From Pseudo-nitzschia pungens (Eukaryota > Bacillariophyta > Bacillariophyceae > Bacillariales > Bacillariaceae): a stretch of DNA of 64,000 nt. Positions 1-11,261 of this stretch are shown in pieces. The position numbers and the translations under genes are program-made. The stretch covers positions 3,243,346 to 3,307,345 of the forward strand of contig CM074761.1 in assembly GCA_037355855.1 (NCBI GenBank), written 5' to 3'. The notes under the pieces were generated by a model, which worked only from the letters and a program-made list of their open reading frames with translations, ran no database searches and was not told where the DNA came from. Every line of letters begins with the position of its first letter. The stretch's first letter is position 1.

Positions 1-1433
1 TTGGCGATTCCCGGTACCGTCGTTGCCATCCCCCTTGCCCTTGTTAATTTGGCTGTTGTCATCATTTTCTTCTTTGCTTACTCCATCTCCATCGTCGTCC
101 GACAGGTAGTCCTCGATAAACTCGGCGACTCCGGGGATGTACTTGTAGTCGTTGATGTAGTCGTCCGGAGTAGGAGCGCGGGGGATATCGAGTTTGTTGG
201 CCATCTTGTAAAAGTTTCCTCCAGAGGCAAAGTACGTTTGGTAGTGTTGCGAGGGCAACCACTGAAACATATGTCTGTAGGTCACGACAACGGTCACGTC
301 GAAGCCAAAGGGATCGGCCGTAGTGGTTACGGGTTGAGTTGCGTTGTTTTTGGCATTGCGCCGCAGACGTCGCTGGCGCTGCTTGGTGAGCCGCCGTCGC
401 TGCTGCTGCTGCTGCTGACGTTGACCCCCCTTTTTCGCGTGTTTCGTGTAGGTTTCTCCGTAGCGGCGGGGGGGATATTCCGTGAGCTCGGACCATCTCG
501 GGATTCGGTCTCCGCTGGTTTCGGTGTTGCTTCCGTACTCCTCCGAGGCCTGTCGGAAGATAGTGTCCAGGCGCACCTTGCCATTTGGGTGCACGGGCGA
601 GTAATGCGACGTAAAGTGCTCCGAACTGATCACGACGTTCTGCCCGGCTCGAAAGTGGTGCTTCACCGCGCGGACAAACGGCGATTCCTCGGTCTTTTGG
701 TTGCTTCGCGGTCGCAAAATTTCCATGATGGGAAAAATCGTCACCGTTCGGGTATTGTTGCTCCTGCCATTGCCATTGCCATCGACATTGCCATTGTCGT
801 CGTCCAACAAGTATGACTGTATGGTTCCGCGTTGCTGCCCCATGAAGTACACATTGTCCTCGCGTGCCAGTATCTCGAGGATCGGCCAAGATGCCAGTCC
901 GTCCTGGATTGTAGTCGTGGCAGTTTTGGGGGGTCCGACGTGGAGAACCATCCACGGGCGCCGACGCTTGCTGTGGTTGCTGTCGTTGCTGCGCGTTGGT
1001 GACGCGTTGGCAGGATTTGGAACTGCATTGCCACTGCGACTGTGGCTGATACTGTGGCTGATACTGCGACTGCGACTGCCAGTGGCATTGTAGTCTTTGG
1101 GATTGCCAGTGTCCGTGGTCTTTGGATCGTGAAGCATCGTTCCCATTTCTGCTTTGAATTTCCATTGCCATTGTCAAAGTTGTAGCTAGTGTCGTCACTG
1201 TTGCTGTTGCTGTTGACGCTTACGCTGACAACTTCCGAATCGACGGATCCCAGAGTCGGAGTTGGGGCGAGAAAGACATCATGCGAATCATTTACCATCC
1301 ACTCCATGTAGGGACGCAAGAGAATTTGGTAGTACTGCACTAATACAATTCCTAGAAGGACCAGTCCCGCATACATTGGAAAGATCCGCGATTTGTATCC
1401 CGGCGGTGCGTGTTGCTGTTGAACGGACGTCAT
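1..1433 (-). CDS. Sulfotransferase-like type II membrane protein, C-terminus beyond the window
   Basis: Probably transfers sulfate from PAPS to a glycan or protein in the Golgi lumen. The start at 1433 gives a short cytosolic N-terminus and one membrane anchor (about residues 19-40, FPMYAGLVLLGIVLVQYYQ). After a low-complexity linker comes LHVGPPKTATTTIQ, which matches the 5'-phosphosulfate-binding loop of sulfotransferases. Further on are VVISSEHF and VVTYRHMFQWLPSQHY, which fit the 3'-phosphate-binding region. The anchor and the catalytic part lie in different frames. A 104-nt intron at 1120-1223 (GTAAGC...AAAG) joins them in phase, but two small indels are an alternative. The last visible stretch is acidic and Asn/Asp-rich. 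The fold assignment is fairly sure, the substrate unknown, and the intron is inferred. Confidence 0.68.
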
Positions 1434-1527
1434 CCTCTATCGAATGAGTGAATCAATCCCACCCAGCGATGGGAAGATGGCGGTCTCGCTCGAGCCCGAA
1501 GCAAACTCGGGTGGCTCTCTCCTCTCC

Positions 1528-1633
1528 GATGCGGTGCGGTGCGATGCGATGCGATTTGAAGCGATTTGGAGCGATTTGATGATTATTGTTTGATGCGATT
1601 TTGACGCGATTCGATTCGATTCGATTCGATTCG
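1528..1633. repeat. Degenerate pentanucleotide array (GATGC/GATTC type)
   Basis: Runs of GATGC, GGTGC and GATTC with variants, about 95-200 bp upstream of the start of the leftward sulfotransferase-like gene. They end in a clean GATTC run at about 1608-1632. The array is related in period and sequence to those at 6536-6590 and 7475-7586. Confidence 0.85.
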
Positions 1634-4130
1634 GAATGGACTTCCACTTCGATTCAACGCACTTGGAGTCACTGTTATGGCTTCTCTTCTTTGAAATCCA
1701 TTCGGTTTTGGGGATCGAAGTGGTAGATTGTGGTTTCTTGAGATGAGCAACGGAACGCGTTACGATTGATTCGGCTCCGATCTCCGCAATTGACGGATGA
1801 ACTTAATAGTCGGCCGAACGCCGAACCAAACACTGATCAACAAGTCCTGTGAAAAAATAATGGAAACGCACAACGCAATCAGGACCGGGACTGGTATTTT
1901 GTTTTGAGAATGAACGATACCGGGTAACCTTACGGAGTAATAATGATAAGGACAGAACTATTTTTAAAAAAATAATAATAATACGACGAACGAAGCATCT
2001 TCGGGTCGCTTTTCTATGACAGTCTAAAGATGATAGGATGGTGCTGTTGAATGCAGCAAATTGAAGGAACTATTGCCACATTAACACAGGTACTCAGATC
2101 AAGAATGTAACGAATGGTCGTGTCAATGCTGTCAATGCTAGTAAGAAGCAGTGAGGAGAGGGTTGATGACAGAGTGTACTAGGGTCATGAAGACCCTTCC
2201 TCATCCTGCTGCTGCTGGTACAAACTTGGTTCTTGCATTGCGCTGCCCACCACCAATACTTCATTATTTCATGCTACAGAACATAGTTGTAGTTCATTTT
2301 GCTTACGAGGCCAACAAGGTGACAAAGCTAAGAATGCAGTACTAGTTCGAAATCGCATCGTCATTGCTGGTGGTGGTGCCAAGGTTTGCTGGCAGCATGG
2401 AACTTTCGTACAAATTTTGAACCATGCACCCTACTAGCACTGTCATCTCTGACGCTCCTACTAGTAGTAGTATCATTGCTGTTGGTGTTCGTGGTATGGA
2501 TGCCCATTCTTGCAATGCCGAGCTACTATGGCATCCTGATGTAGTCTGTGCTCAAATTTCAACCGAGCAACCCGGCACGAATCTGTTTGGGCGTTGCATT
2601 TTTGACAACTGTCTTGGGAAGCGTTTTGGAACAAAAACTGTGAGTGGATTCAATGATAGGTTGGATTATTCCTCTCTTCGCATCAATGCTGGAAGGCACT
2701 TGGTCGAGCAGAGCCCTTAGCTAGCGCTCGGCGTTACCGAATCGGCTTCGATAGCAGTATTGAACCAAGAAGCAATGTTCTGGAACCTGTAGATGAAGGG
2801 CTGGTACGGAGTCCATTGCTACTACCAGGAACGTGCGATGGAATCCGGGCATGACTGCGAGGAGCGAACAAACCGAACAAGGATGCAGCGCGTTCCAAGC
2901 AGAGCGTCTTACAGGACAGGGCTTCCTCGTTTCGGATAGCGGGGACGGATCAGACTATTCCTGTCTTCACGATGAGAACTGGTGACAGGGCAAGCACCAG
3001 GCGCTGCGATCATGTTATTCGGACGTGCCCCGAGAGAAGCAGCCGTGTTTGCAAAGGGCGCGATGTCGAAAAGACAAGGAGTGGTGTTCCGATTACGGGG
3101 ACATGCTGTCCCTGTTACGAGTGGAACGCGAGCAGGCCGAAGCAGGTAACAAATTAAAATTACGGACAAGCACAACTAGCATTGATGAAGTTGAGGCGCG
3201 ATGCTAGTACTACTAATCTAAGGCACGTGCGAACAGCAGCTATCGAATGCGAATGCAACTACCAAGCGCTTTGCACGAAGACAAGAACTGTGCTCCGATG
3301 ACGGGGACTCGCCTGTTCCCTGTCGCGGGGATGTACCGTTACAATGTTAGGAACGTGCTCTGCAGCAGCAACAAGGTGATCCTTGTGATTGACGCACGCC
3401 ATCGGATAGACTTGTTGTATGCCAGGACGCCCAACTGTTACAGTGCGTTCTTCCCATGAATCACGAGAACTGCTGTACCAAGCAACAAGTACCAAGTATC
3501 ACGAATACAGTGGACGAACGCTCTTGCAAATGCGACCGCGAAGCGTGTTACGAATACACGCTACACTACAGGAGCAGCGCAGTTTGAGTATCCTATCTAA
3601 GTACAGCAGTTCTCGATTCATAGAAGATGAGATATTCGAATCGTATGCCGTTCCCGCCAAAGGGAGTTTGCTCGTGTCGAAGTAGTTGCTGGTGTCGGCA
3701 ATCTGTCCCCGGAACAGCAGTTCTCTAATCGTGGCATCGAAATATAGTTGTAGGCGTCGCAGTGCGCGTCATAGCAGGATCATCCACAACGTCCACTCAC
3801 CTTACCATTCAATACTCCTTGGTCATTCTTTTTAGTGGGCTAATTTGTCCTCGATCGAAGATCATGGATATCCTGCGTTCGATCGCTAGGGTCGCTTGGT
3901 AATAACAACCTTCGAAGCGTTTGAGATACTGGATTGGTCGGTCTCTTCTAGTAGCTCTCCTGTGTCAATTTCAATACTAGTGCTCGTTCCTGATACTTGT
4001 GTCGCAGCCGATGGGTGTACAACAGTGCGAATCCAAGCGGCAATCCCAGAGTCTCTGTGCTTTGATCCCAACCTGCGCTGTAGCCTAGACGCAATAGCTG
4101 GCGATCGTGGCAGGGAGCTTCGTTATAAGT
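1634..4130. other. Gene-poor stretch, no supportable gene
   Basis: Only short open frames (under about 100 codons) are seen on either strand, and none carries a recognisable motif. Between 2,750 and 3,700 there are loosely repeated phrases (for example GACGGGGAC and CTGTCCC variants, GAACGTGC, AGCAGC) that could be remains of an old repeated or coding element. I cannot name it. Confidence 0.5.
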
Positions 4131-4134
4131 TCGA

Positions 4135-4620
4135 TTGGTTCGGTTCGCAGCAAACAGCAAATGGGCATCCCGCCATTATCACGCTCTCTGTGCAATACTG
4201 TGGGTCCATCGGATGGTCATTCGTCTGAGTTCAATCCACACGCAGCAAATGGGCGTCCCACGAGAATTACACACCCCATGCAATGTGATGGGTTCATATT
4301 ATGATCAGTCGGCAATCGCACACTCCGTGCGACTCGAACTTCTTGCTTCTGCGAATTGAATGCCGCTCATAACGTTGTAACGCTGCGGATCGATTGCTCG
4401 CATTCTGTAGGCGTTCGGTTCAAATGCTGGCATCCGGTGCTTGCCTCGTATCAACAAGAGACTTTCCCATTCCTGGCATCGCACGACATGTTCTGGTGGC
4501 TACAATCGTCACACAGCGTATGGGCGCCCCATTATCGTTACATAATCATCCTCCATGCAATGGAATGGGTCCATTTGATCAGGAGGCGATCACACGCTCC
4601 GTTTGACTCGGTCTTCTTGC
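4135..4620 (+). repeat. Diverged direct copies of a ~100-200 bp repeat family
   Basis: Three degenerate copies lie at about 4135-4220, 4238-4335 and 4400-4620. Each holds, in order, a GCA(G/A)C..AATGGGC(G/A)(T/C)CCC block, a CCATGCAATGGAATGGGT-like block and a (C/T)TGATCAG..GGC(A/G)ATC(A/G)CAC block. The third copy is longest and begins with GCGTTCGGTTC.AATGCTGGC. The family also occurs inverted at 5180-5405. Confidence 0.75.
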
Positions 4621-5003
4621 TGCTTGTTGGGGTTGTGCGAGTCCCTTCTTCCGTCCAGCATAGCCTCCTCCGTGCATTGTTGCGTGGATCAATGGTCCTC
4701 CAATCCAGCATGTGCTCGTAACATGATGCTCGTGTTCTGCACAGTCGCCTCCTGTGTACTCGTCGCACGTGCCTCATCATGCTGTAGACAGACCTTCTGT
4801 GTACTAGGCGCGCATGCTCTGTAGGCGTTACATTTCTCCCAACATTATGCGGTCTCTATCTCCAGTTTAATCGCGTTGTGCGTCCAAGCTGTGCTTGCCT
4901 TCTCGTCCCGATTTCGTCCTTCCTAGCTGCTGTAGGCTTCTTGGCTGTCAGGGCATCGACGTTGCTCTCTTGTTGCTGTTACTGCTCTTTCACTGCAAGG
5001 ACG

Positions 5004-5004
5004 A

Positions 5005-5035
<31 letters not shown>

Positions 5036-5039
5036 TATA
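5004..5039. repeat. A-tract followed by (AT)n microsatellite
   Basis: About nine A residues followed by roughly 14 AT dinucleotides. It lies between the direct and inverted copies of the local repeat family. Confidence 0.95.
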
Positions 5040-5179
5040 CTGCATCGTCCCCGCTGGCCTTTAGGGAAAGACAATCAATCGATCGGACGAGACATGGCTC
5101 TGGACAACGATATCGATCCATCGCTTTCGCGGCAAGGACAGACATCTATCGTTCCATTCAGGGAACACATCAGTCACAC

Positions 5180-5405
5180 AGAGTGCGTGATCGCCGCCTG
5201 ATCAAATGAACCCATTCCATTGCATGGGGGAGTGTGCAATGACGATAATGGGACGCCCATTCGCAGCGTGACAATTGCACCAAATATGCTGCAACTGCAG
5301 TCACTAGAACATGTCGTGCGATGCAAGAAATGGGAACAAACAGTGTCTTGTTGATACAACACGAGCGCCGGATGCCAGCATTCGAACCGAACGCCTGTGC
5401 TGGAT
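5180..5405 (-). repeat. Inverted copy of the 4400-4620 repeat
   Basis: The reverse complement matches 4400-4620 over nearly its full length with scattered changes and small gaps. It includes the shared blocks GGCGTTCGGTTC, AATGCTGGCATCCGG, TCGCACGACATGTTCT, CATGCAATGGAATGGGT and GGCGATCAC. Together they form an imperfect inverted repeat with a spacer of about 560 bp. No transposase or coding potential is visible inside. Confidence 0.8.
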
Positions 5406-6535
5406 GTTAGGGAATGTAGCTCCGGTGCGGACTTCAATGTCAGGACCCAGGACCCAGGACCCTATTCAGCATCCCCCATAACACCATAACTCCGTCGAAC
5501 ATCTTCCTAATGAGGAACAAGTGTACCAAAAGTGCTTTGCAATAGTAGAATAGCATTTCGTTTGTAGTATGAAATTGCAAACATGAGACAAACGATAACG
5601 AGCATGGAAAGCAGTCATGCACCGAAGCACCTTTTGCTGTGCGCTTCCCATCTTTGGGCTAGGTTTTTAAACAACGGAGAGTGCTGGCTGTACATTCTGG
5701 GAGCTTTGGGGGCAGACTCGTTGCGCCTGGCAAACTCCGCAATGTCTGTCAGACACTCTTGAGTGTTGCATGGTTCTCACAATTATCAAGCAACAACCGA
5801 GGCGACCGTCTGTCTACCTCTGTCTCGATCCAACAAAACAGAACCAATCGGAGACCGACACAGTGGAACCAGTCTCGATGAGTACGCGCTGTTCGACCCT
5901 GCGGTGCAACAACGGGTTGCGCGGGCTCTTCGTGCAGTCCAAGGAATTGCAAACCAACAAAACGATCCAACACATTCGCGAGCTTCCCCGATCCGATTCC
6001 GGCGGATGTCCGAAAAACCCAGTGCCACCATCCGCACGAGAATGAACTACAAACTTCCACCGTATGCCGTGCTTGCGTGTACCTATGGTTGGGACTCTTG
6101 TGTGTACGTGTAGACTTCTTCGGTTATAGGTTGGGTAAGGTGTTGTATCCTCTGGGTAGTATATCCTAGGGTTGAGTCGATTTTAAAATGGCACACGTCC
6201 CGCGAACCAAACTGATTTGCGAGCTCGTGGATACAGTGCAGTAGAGACGATTCTTCCGCTCCAAGGAAGACGACCCGTTTGGGAAACGCACTGTCCCATA
6301 GACCAGCAACAAACTAATCATCGAAAACACCAAAAACACCAAAAATAACAACAACAACGACAACGACAACGACAACGACGACGACAACACAAAACATGGC
6401 TTTAGTAGGGATGAAGAATGGGATTCCCCCGTGCTTTCGCTTCGTTTCGTATGGTGTCACAGGTGTCTTACTTCTTATTCTACAACAAAACACATAGTAT
6501 CGTGGATGGTCGATGGACCAGGCCAGCAGTACATC
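5406..6535. other. Intergenic stretch, no supportable gene
   Basis: The longest open frames are at 5763-6113 on the plus strand and 5749-6060 on the minus strand. They overlap antiparallel, about 100-116 codons each, with no recognisable motif. A hexanucleotide-type ACAACG/ACGACG tract lies at about 6349-6391. Confidence 0.5.
6349..6391. repeat. (ACAACG)n-like simple repeat
   Basis: ACAACG/ACGACG units with slight variation, in noncoding DNA downstream of the leftward gene that ends at 6638. Confidence 0.8.
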
Positions 6536-6590
6536 TATCGTATCGTATCGTATCGTATCGTCTCGTATCGATTCGATTCGCGTCGCACCG
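6536..6590. repeat. Pentanucleotide ATCGT/GATTC array
   Basis: Five-base units TATCG/TCTCG/ATTCG in tandem, decaying into CGTCGC/CGCACC. It starts about 50 bp past the stop codon of the gene at 6638-7306. It is the third five-base-period array around that gene. Confidence 0.85.
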
Positions 6591-6637
6591 CGCCACACCG
6601 CATCGTGGTGCGCTGCACTTGTCTCCGCTATGCTACG

Positions 6638-7306
6638 CTACGCTCCCACGCAGCACTCCAGCGTCGTTCCGCCCGAAATGAGCTCGTCAATCTCCAGCTG
6701 CTTCTGGTCTTGTTCGGCCGCGAGCGTTGCCACGTCCTTCTTGGCTCGTTCCACACAGGCCTCCACGGCACGCTCCTCCGGGGACAGCATTCCGATCGCC
6801 TTGGTGATGGTCGTCTTGGCCCCTTCCGCGAGGGAGCGGGCCATCTTGTTCACCGTCGAGCCGATCGTCTTCTCGTTCAGTGAGAAATTCTCGCCCTTCG
6901 AGTCCTCCATGAGGCGGTCGTGCAGCCACTGGGGCTCCGAGACGATCGGCCAGATCGCCACGCCAAAGTCCTCCTTGCGCTTCTGGATCAAAAAGGACGC
7001 CACGGGGGCGTTGCCCTCGACGAGTTTCTGCACGTCCTTGCGGCAGGCTTCGAGCGGCTCGGAAATGGCGCGCTCGACGTTGCGAAAGACGGCCAGGACG
7101 GTTTCGCAGTTCTCGAGCAGTTGCTCCGGGTTTTCGTGCTTCGCGGCCTCTTGGCGGAGGGACTGGCGCTGCTCCTCGATCAGGTCGTAGAGCTCCACGC
7201 CGAGGAATTTTTGGCGCTGCTTCGATTCTCGATCCAGGAGCGCAATCTCGCCCTGGAGCTGGAGCTTTCGGACCGTGCCGCTGACAAGTGCCATCAATTG
7301 AACCAT
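6638..7306 (-). CDS. Conserved-looking hypothetical helical protein, 222 aa
   Basis: I do not recognise the family. The protein is soluble, charged and mostly helical, rich in E, K, Q and L. Likely coiled-coil stretches lie at about residues 15-60 and 180-212 (for example EEQRQSLRQEA and AAEQDQKQLEIDELI). There is no signal peptide or membrane segment, and it ends in LECCVGA. The start at 7306 is preferred because the 25 in-frame codons upstream are only a translation of the GAGTG array (repeating HSTPL). Composition and the lack of repeats inside the frame support a real gene. Function unknown. Confidence 0.65.
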   Translation of the reverse strand: MVQLMALVSGTVRKLQLQGEIALLDRESKQRQKFLGVELYDLIEEQRQSLRQEAAKHENPEQLLENCETVLAVFRNVERAISEPLEACRKDVQKLVEGNAPVASFLIQKRKEDFGVAIWPIVSEPQWLHDRLMEDSKGENFSLNEKTIGSTVNKMARSLAEGAKTTITKAIGMLSPEERAVEACVERAKKDVATLAAEQDQKQLEIDELISGGTTLECCVGA

Positions 7307-7308
7307 GG

Positions 7309-7358
7309 TGAGTGGAGTGGAGTGGAGTGGAGTGGAGTGGAGTGGAGTGGAGTGGAGT
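7309..7358. repeat. GAGTG pentanucleotide array in the 5' leader
   Basis: Ten or so perfect GAGTG units begin three bases upstream of the preferred ATG (7306) of the leftward gene. Three units equal five codons, so the array stays open in the gene's frame and would encode HSTPL repeats if translation began further upstream. Confidence 0.93.
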
Positions 7359-7474
7359 TCAGTCAGTACAGTACAGTACACGTAGTTTCGTTAGAGCGAC
7401 GGAGATGAAATCAACGGAATTGGTACAAGGTACAAGTAATGAATATGGAACGGAGGACGCTGCTTGCTGTGATT

Positions 7475-7586
7475 CGATGCGATGCGATGCGATGCGATGC
7501 GATGCGATGCGATGCGATGCGATGCGATGCGATGAGATGTGATGCGATGCGATGTGATGAGATGAGATGAGATGAGATGAGATGTG
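7475..7586. repeat. GATGC/GATGA pentanucleotide minisatellite
   Basis: About 22 five-base units, mostly GATGC and changing to GATGA at the right end, with a few GATGT interruptions. It lies about 170-280 bp upstream of the gene that starts at 7306. Confidence 0.95.
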
Positions 7587-9109
7587 CTCGTTCCAGGAAC
7601 AAGTGGGTTGTCTCCTTCGAGATCGACAACGGCGAGGAGTGATGAGACGATAGTCCGGTTCTGCCGGTAAAGCAGGCGAGAATGTATTTCTTGTACTTGT
7701 ACTTGTACTTGCCACCGATAGCGGTTGCAATACTGTATGCAACTATGCTATGCCTGGGGAGGATATTGCGATAACTTAGTATTACCGTAATCTTACCGGT
7801 AGGAACACACGCAACGCAACGGATGCTTTTTGTTCCGCGACTTCCAACAACATCTTCTGACTCTCAAAGAACAGTTGCCGATGGCGAACTCTCGGTGGGA
7901 GGTGGGAGTTTGGTGTTTGGTGAGTTCTGCATCTCATTTGTTTCTTCATTGGCGAGTTTCATTCCAAGCCTGCATACCGTATATGCCGAGCCGAGCCGAA
8001 CCGAGCGGAGCCGAACGCACCCTCGCCTGTTCGTAAAAGTTGTACGTACGGTTAACTTACCTTGCATAAATTTGCTGAGTTGGGTTGGCCAGACGTGCGT
8101 TGCATCCCAATGGAGCAACATGTGTAACATACCTACCGAATGGGGGGTTATCTTCTTACCCATGCTCAAGTCGCGCAAACTTTATCCATCCAAATGCGGA
8201 TTCTTATGATGGTGTATCAGAAGGTATTCTAGACATAGTACTCGTCCTTGTACTGGTACGTACTTCGTAGATTCTAGCCGTTCCGTTTGGCAATCCGGTC
8301 TGATTGATACTCTGAAAACCCTAATTTTCGGTTCCCAGTTGTCATAGAAATAAACAATCTTACCGTGGCTCTTCATTGACTTGAGTCTACAAGTACAAGT
8401 ACGTGCAGGATAACATTGGACAGCTTCATCAGTAGATTTTAAGTGATGTACCGTACGGTGATGGTATCGGTTCAGTAGCACGAAGTTCCTATTATTTCGA
8501 CCCTTCTTGCAAAGGAAACAGAGACTACACGTACGGTACGGGTATGAGTACCTTACGAGTAAAAGTATTACTCTCTTCTATTCATTGTTTCATCAAAAGA
8601 AGTATTTTCATACAATGGCCAGCAGATCTTGCGGTAAGTTTCTTGTCGTGTGTTCCGTAAAAGGTATTGTTCCGTAAAAGGTATTGCATTGGTGTGGCAC
8701 GGAACTGCATAGAAATCGATCACAAACTTTTGCTCCCAAATAGCCAAGCGGCAGAGTTATAGTAGTAGTACTAGTGCTCTATCTCTCGGATTTCCCATCC
8801 TTGAACAGCAGGTGTCAATCCGGTTTCATGCACACACTATCCATGCATACATGGATGCATTCATCGATCCATCGGACCATTCCGGGCATGATTGGAAGGG
8901 AAAGGGACATGAGGGATAATGAATAGAAGTAATATTATTGTATACGTGTAGTAGTTGTTAGACATTTGCCATTGTTTGTTTCGGAGCTCCATTCGGCTCT
9001 ACATTGGGTTGTGATCGATGGTACCGGCGCCCGAAATTGTCTCCATTGGATATCACGTCGCGCAACGGGCATCGTTTGGTTGGTTCGTTTCGATCGATGA
9101 ATTTCGATT
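7587..9109. other. Intergenic, no gene seen; 17-bp tandem duplication
   Basis: No open frame with recognisable content on either strand. A perfect 17-bp direct duplication (unit TTCCGTAAAAGGTATTG) lies at 8653-8686. Short words such as TACTTG, GTACGGTACG and TTACGAGTAA recur. Confidence 0.6.
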
Positions 9110-11261
9110 TTAGGCACGGCGCTTTCGGAGGCGCCTCGCGGGGCACGTCGGGAACTCGATGTTGATTTTGTTCAAGCCGGCAGTGTCATCCGTCTTGTTG
9201 TTGAAGTTGATGTTGGGCTTGACCGTGTCCAGGATGCATTGTCTTTTATTCTTGGGGTTTCCGCACAACGAGAAGGGCGTTGTTTGATCGGACGAGTAGA
9301 TCACGGCTCCGACATCCTCGGCTTCCTTCACCGTATCCACGCAATTGATTTTGTTTGGTTTCGCATTGTTGAAGATTACGGAAGGCTTTTGGGCGTTGCC
9401 CCACATCACCACGCCGGAATCGTCGTAAAAGTCGGAATTGCAGGTCGGCTCATTCTGGATGTCAATGCTCTCGAAGCGGAGATCACGGATCGGGTATTTA
9501 CCCGCATTCATTGCCTTGGTGCCATCGCACTTCTTGTTGCCCCGGTACACACCGATTCCAAAAGGTTGGCCGACCGAATTGGCTCCCCGATCCTCGGACC
9601 CTAGCTCGACCACGGTGAGTCTTCGAAGAGTAAATTTTTTCAACCCTTTATCGTTGACTTGCCCACAGGAGCGGGTGGCAACGAGACCACCCGTATAGTA
9701 GGAGGCTCTGCAGGAACGGCTGTTGTGGGTGATGCGGTGCACATACACGTCCTCGACTTCGCTATCGTCTACGCCATCACTTCTTTCGTACGCACCGATC
9801 GCAACCACGGCTCCCGCGCTCCCTTGCAAAACGGTCGAGTGCTTGCGAACCGTTCTTTGTGCGGCCACCTTGATATTGTCGCCGTTGACATGGGTAAAAG
9901 TGTACTCCGATCGAGAACCCGAGCCCCTGAGATCGGGTCCGCCGGCGGAATCGATCCAGTTTCCAAACATCTTCACGTCGTAGAGGCGAGCGCAGTGAGT
10001 CGGTTTCCGCAGGTTCAGAGTCAATGCGCTAAGGAGCTGTTTCGACCCCCATGCCACGGTTGGCCCGCTCACGTGGACCGAATAGTTATCGGTTCCACCA
10101 CAATTTCCTAGGCCACCTGATTTGCCCTTATCATACGCAGACGAAACCTCCAGGAGCCTGGAATCGATGAAAAATTTTGGAATTACGCGCTGTATCCTTT
10201 GTGTTGATGATGGTGTTTTTTCCGGGTTTCGCTTGGGTTCCGAAAGTTTGTTCGAGAATGTTGGGTTGATAGTTGTACTCCGTTTGTGTACTCAAAGCTT
10301 TGTAGCCGTTTATACGACCAAGCCCGGTGATTCGAATTTGGTTCTGGACCGAATTATTCTTTACCTCGGCATAGTCCACTCTGCAACGCCTATTCCCCGG
10401 GGATAAGAATGTATCAGGATTCGCCGCAAAATCTTCACAGTTTTTTTTGTTTACTGCGCCGATCGTGATCTTGAACCGGATCTCGGACGAAGTGATCGGT
10501 ACATTGAGATCCCATCCATTCGGAATGAAAATGTCGATAATTTTCTGTTGGTTCTTAGGCTTTATAAGGGTACCTTCCAAGACCAAGAAGTCGCCGTCAA
10601 TCGAGTACTTGCTTTTCTGGAGACAATTTTGTGGGTTTTTGGAGACGTCACAGTAGATGCTGTTGATTGGCTTCTTCGCCTGGCCTTCGTTAGGGGACAC
10701 TACAACAGCTATGCTTCGTTTCGTATCAAAGGATGATGATGAAAGTGGTATACACTTTCCACCATTATTGATGCCCTGGAATGGAACGATGGTTATATGG
10801 AGTGGATTTTTGCCCATATTCCACCAGCCTGTTATATCGAGCTTCCCTCCACTCCCGAGTTGAAAGTCTTGTTCTTTATCCTTTGACAGAGCTCTAGCAC
10901 AATTGAAGCCCAATTTAGGTTTTAGATCCGTCACTCGAAGGAAACTGGGATTCTTTCCCTTCGCGACAAAGAAGGTTCTCGTTTCGAGCCATTCAAAGGG
11001 TTCATCCGCTTCCGTTTCCCACTGGCCCTTGGCGAGGTACTTGCTGGTGTGCATGTCTTGTGAGAATGGACATCGCGAATAGATATATGTGCACGGGGAC
11101 CGTTTCAAATCCGCATCTCCGGCTAGTTTCAATTCCACTTTGAACTGCTTTCGATCGTCGTCGGCTATGCATTGGCTTGCGAAGTCATTATTGGCTTCAA
11201 CAAGGAATGATGCAAGAGGCAAAAGAAGAGCCACAAGAATGGCTAACTTTGAAATATTCAT
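9110..11261 (-). CDS. Secreted right-handed beta-helix protein, GH49 (dextranase/isopullulanase)-like
   Basis: Probably an extracellular glycoside hydrolase or related polysaccharide-active protein. The start at 11261 gives a signal peptide (MNISKLAILVALLLPLASF...VEA). An N-terminal domain of about 330 residues with paired Cys follows. The beta-helix then contains LGRINGYKA, GGTDNYSVHVSGPTVAW, GNWIDSAGGPDLRG, THVNGDNIKVAA and ITHNS coils. Layout and order resemble GH49 enzymes (N-terminal beta-sandwich plus helix), but the paired Asp of the family's VNDDAIK-type motif reads NGD here, so activity is uncertain. The reading frame changes once. Either an 82-nt intron (10197-10278, GTACAA...AAAG, which leaves 689 codons in phase) or one surplus base in an A4T5 run near 10165 explains it. 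The C-terminus is basic (RRLRKRRA). Confidence 0.6.

Noticed and set aside
1..816. Long plus-strand open frame over the left edge
   Set aside because: It is antisense to the sulfotransferase-like gene. Its Val/Leu-rich translation mirrors the coding strand, and it has no motif.
5749..6113. Two overlapping antiparallel frames of about 100-116 codons
   Set aside because: Neither has a recognisable motif, start context or neighbour support. They probably arise by chance in GC-balanced DNA.
7823..8209. 128-codon plus-strand frame
   Set aside because: Composition follows the intergenic words (including an AGCCGAGCCGAACCGAGC run) and no family features are seen.
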